Shown: in pieces, positions 6,031-7,090 of the stretch | Position numbering within the stretch: position 1 is the stretch's first letter | Layout of the letters: each line of letters begins with the position of its first letter | Origin: Boseongicola sp. SB0662_bin_57 | GTDB taxonomy: Bacteria; Pseudomonadota; Alphaproteobacteria; Rhodobacterales; Rhodobacteraceae | Length of the DNA: 7,090 nucleotides | NCBI GenBank assembly: GCA_009839535.1 | Contig: VXPN01000281.1 | Coordinates: 1-7,090 of the forward strand | Direction: 5' to 3' | The notes under the pieces: generated by a model | What the model was told of the DNA's origin: nothing | The model's input: the letters and a program-made list of their open reading frames with translations, nothing else | Database searches by the model: none | Position numbers and translations under genes: made by a program

Positions 6031-7090
6031 ATGACACAGGCAAACGATCCGATCACGCTCGAGATCATCCAGAACTCGCTGCAGGCCGCTGCCGACGAGA
6101 TGTTCGCGGCGATGCGCAAGACGGCGATGTCCAGCATCATCTACGAGGTGCTGGACATGGGCACCGGCATCACCGATGCAGACGGGCGCATCGCCTCCTC
6201 GGGCGCCGGCATCCCGGCATTCGTGGGCGTGCTCGACAAGTCCGTCCAGACTCTGCTCCGGAAGTTCGACAAGCCAGGCGACATCCAGCCGGGCGACGTG
6301 TTCATCACCAACGACCCCTACCATGGCGGCGTGACCCACCTGAACGACCTCGTGCTGGCCATGCCGGTCTTTGCCGGGGGCGACCTGATCGCCTGGACCG
6401 CGAACATCGCGCACAACTCCGATGTCGGCGGAATGGCTCCAGGCTCGTTGAGCGGCGAGGCGACCGAGATCTTCCAGGAAGGACTGCGCCTGCCCGGTGT
6501 CAAGCTGGTCAGGGGTGGCGAGACCGACGAGGCGGTAATGGACATCATCACCGTCAATTCGCGCATGCCCGACTTTCTCCTGGGCGACGTCTGGGCCGCC
6601 ATCGCCTCGGTGCGCATCGGCGCACGGCGGATCGAGGACCTGGCCTTGAAGTACGGCGTGACAACGTTCAACGCCGCGATGGAGAGCGTCGCGGCCTTCG
6701 GAGAGGCCACTGCCAGGGCCGAACTCGGCAAGCTGCCCAAGGGCACGTTCGAGCTCAGCGAGGAGCAGGACGACGGGAGGGTCTTCAACGTCAAGATCAC
6801 GATCTCGGATGACGAGTTCATCGTCGACTTGCGCGACAACCCCGACCAGGATCCGGGTCCGACCAACACCAGCCGCGACGGTACCGTGGTCTGCGCCCAG
6901 ATGGTGTTCAAGTCGCTCACGGATCCGGACACGCCGGCCAATGACGGATCGTTTCGGCCGCTCAAGGTTCTGACCCGCGAAGGCTCGGTATTCCATGCAA
7001 GAGAGCCTTCCGCCATCGGGTTCTACTTCGAGACCGAGGTCAGGGTCTATGACCTGATCTGGCGCTGCCTGGCGCCGCACGTGCCCGAAC
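6031..7090 (+). CDS. hyuB: Hydantoinase B / oxoprolinase family subunit (HyuB), 3'-truncated by window edge
   Basis: Partner subunit of HyuA. The frame is open from ATG 6031 to the window end: 353 codons of an expected 520-600, with no stop, so truncation is by the window and not biological. The start is 10 nt after the hyuA stop, with a weak GAGGG at 6019-6023 spaced 7 nt, and gives MTQANDPITLEIIQNSL, the classic HyuB opening. Family marks in order are DADGRIASSGAGIPAFVG (49-66), GDVFITNDPYHGG (88-100), THLNDLVLAMPVF (102-114), ANIAHNSDVGGMAPGS (124-139), EIFQEGLRLPGVKL (146-159) and PANDGSFRPLKVL (302-314). D42, H103, D106 and H128 have the spacing I recall for the metal ligands of the caprolactamase B subunit (D41, H99, D102, H124), so a metal site is likely. 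This subunit is thought to hold the substrate and metal centre while HyuA handles ATP. Exact substrate unknown. Confidence 0.95.
   Translation, partial: MTQANDPITLEIIQNSLQAAADEMFAAMRKTAMSSIIYEVLDMGTGITDADGRIASSGAGIPAFVGVLDKSVQTLLRKFDKPGDIQPGDVFITNDPYHGGVTHLNDLVLAMPVFAGGDLIAWTANIAHNSDVGGMAPGSLSGEATEIFQEGLRLPGVKLVRGGETDEAVMDIITVNSRMPDFLLGDVWAAIASVRIGARRIEDLALKYGVTTFNAAMESVAAFGEATARAELGKLPKGTFELSEEQDDGRVFNVKITISDDEFIVDLRDNPDQDPGPTNTSRDGTVVCAQMVFKSLTDPDTPANDGSFRPLKVLTREGSVFHAREPSAIGFYFETEVRVYDLIWRCLAPHVPE

Noticed and set aside
6004..7080. Long minus-strand open frame (358 residues) opposite hyuB
   Set aside because: The plus strand of the same stretch encodes an unmistakable HyuB N-terminus; the antisense product has no recognisable domain.
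3945..7090. Acetone carboxylase (acxAB) instead of hydantoinase
   Set aside because: It is the same superfamily and cannot be excluded by motifs alone. No gamma subunit is visible, and the peptide-type transporter fits a cyclic amide better, so the general family name was kept.

Overview
The window is a single, tightly packed, plus-strand operon fragment from a high-GC bacterium. GC looks to be in the mid-60s percent by eye, and third codon positions are strongly G/C. Gene style, codon use and the pairing of an oligopeptide-type ABC transporter with HyuA/HyuB suggest an alphaproteobacterium, for example Rhodobacterales or Rhizobiales. That placement is an inference from style and not from a marker gene.

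Layout, left to right: (1) nt 1-956, the 3' part of a DppB/OppB-type permease whose start lies upstream of the window; (2) 953-1786, a DppC/OppC-type permease; (3) 1783-2655, a DppD/OppD-type ATPase with a GTG start; (4) 2652-3458, a DppF/OppF-type ATPase; (5) 3455-3952, a 165-residue protein made only of a GAF-like domain; (6) 3945-6020, a complete hydantoinase A / oxoprolinase family subunit (HyuA); (7) 6031-7090, the first 353 codons of the hydantoinase B partner subunit (HyuB), cut by the window end. Each of the first five junctions overlaps (4, 4, 4, 4 and 8 nt), and only 10 nt separate hyuA from hyuB. No promoter, terminator, RNA gene, mobile element, CRISPR array or gene-free stretch above 300 nt is visible.

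Taken together, genes 1-4 supply two membrane subunits and two ATPases of a peptide/opine/nickel-family importer; the periplasmic binding protein is not in the window and may lie upstream. Genes 6 and 7 encode the two halves of an ATP-dependent enzyme of the HyuA/HyuB superfamily, whose known members open cyclic amides (hydantoins, 5-oxoproline, caprolactam) or carboxylate ketones. The simplest reading is a scavenging operon that imports a small nitrogenous or cyclic amide compound and activates or opens it in the cytoplasm. The substrate cannot be read from the sequence.

The least ordinary element is the small GAF protein between transporter and enzyme. It has no output domain and carries a Cys-x-x-Cys plus a third cysteine. 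It could be a ligand or redox sensor or an accessory factor of the enzyme. I see no evidence for a wholly new system; most of the window is a recognisable catabolic transport operon.
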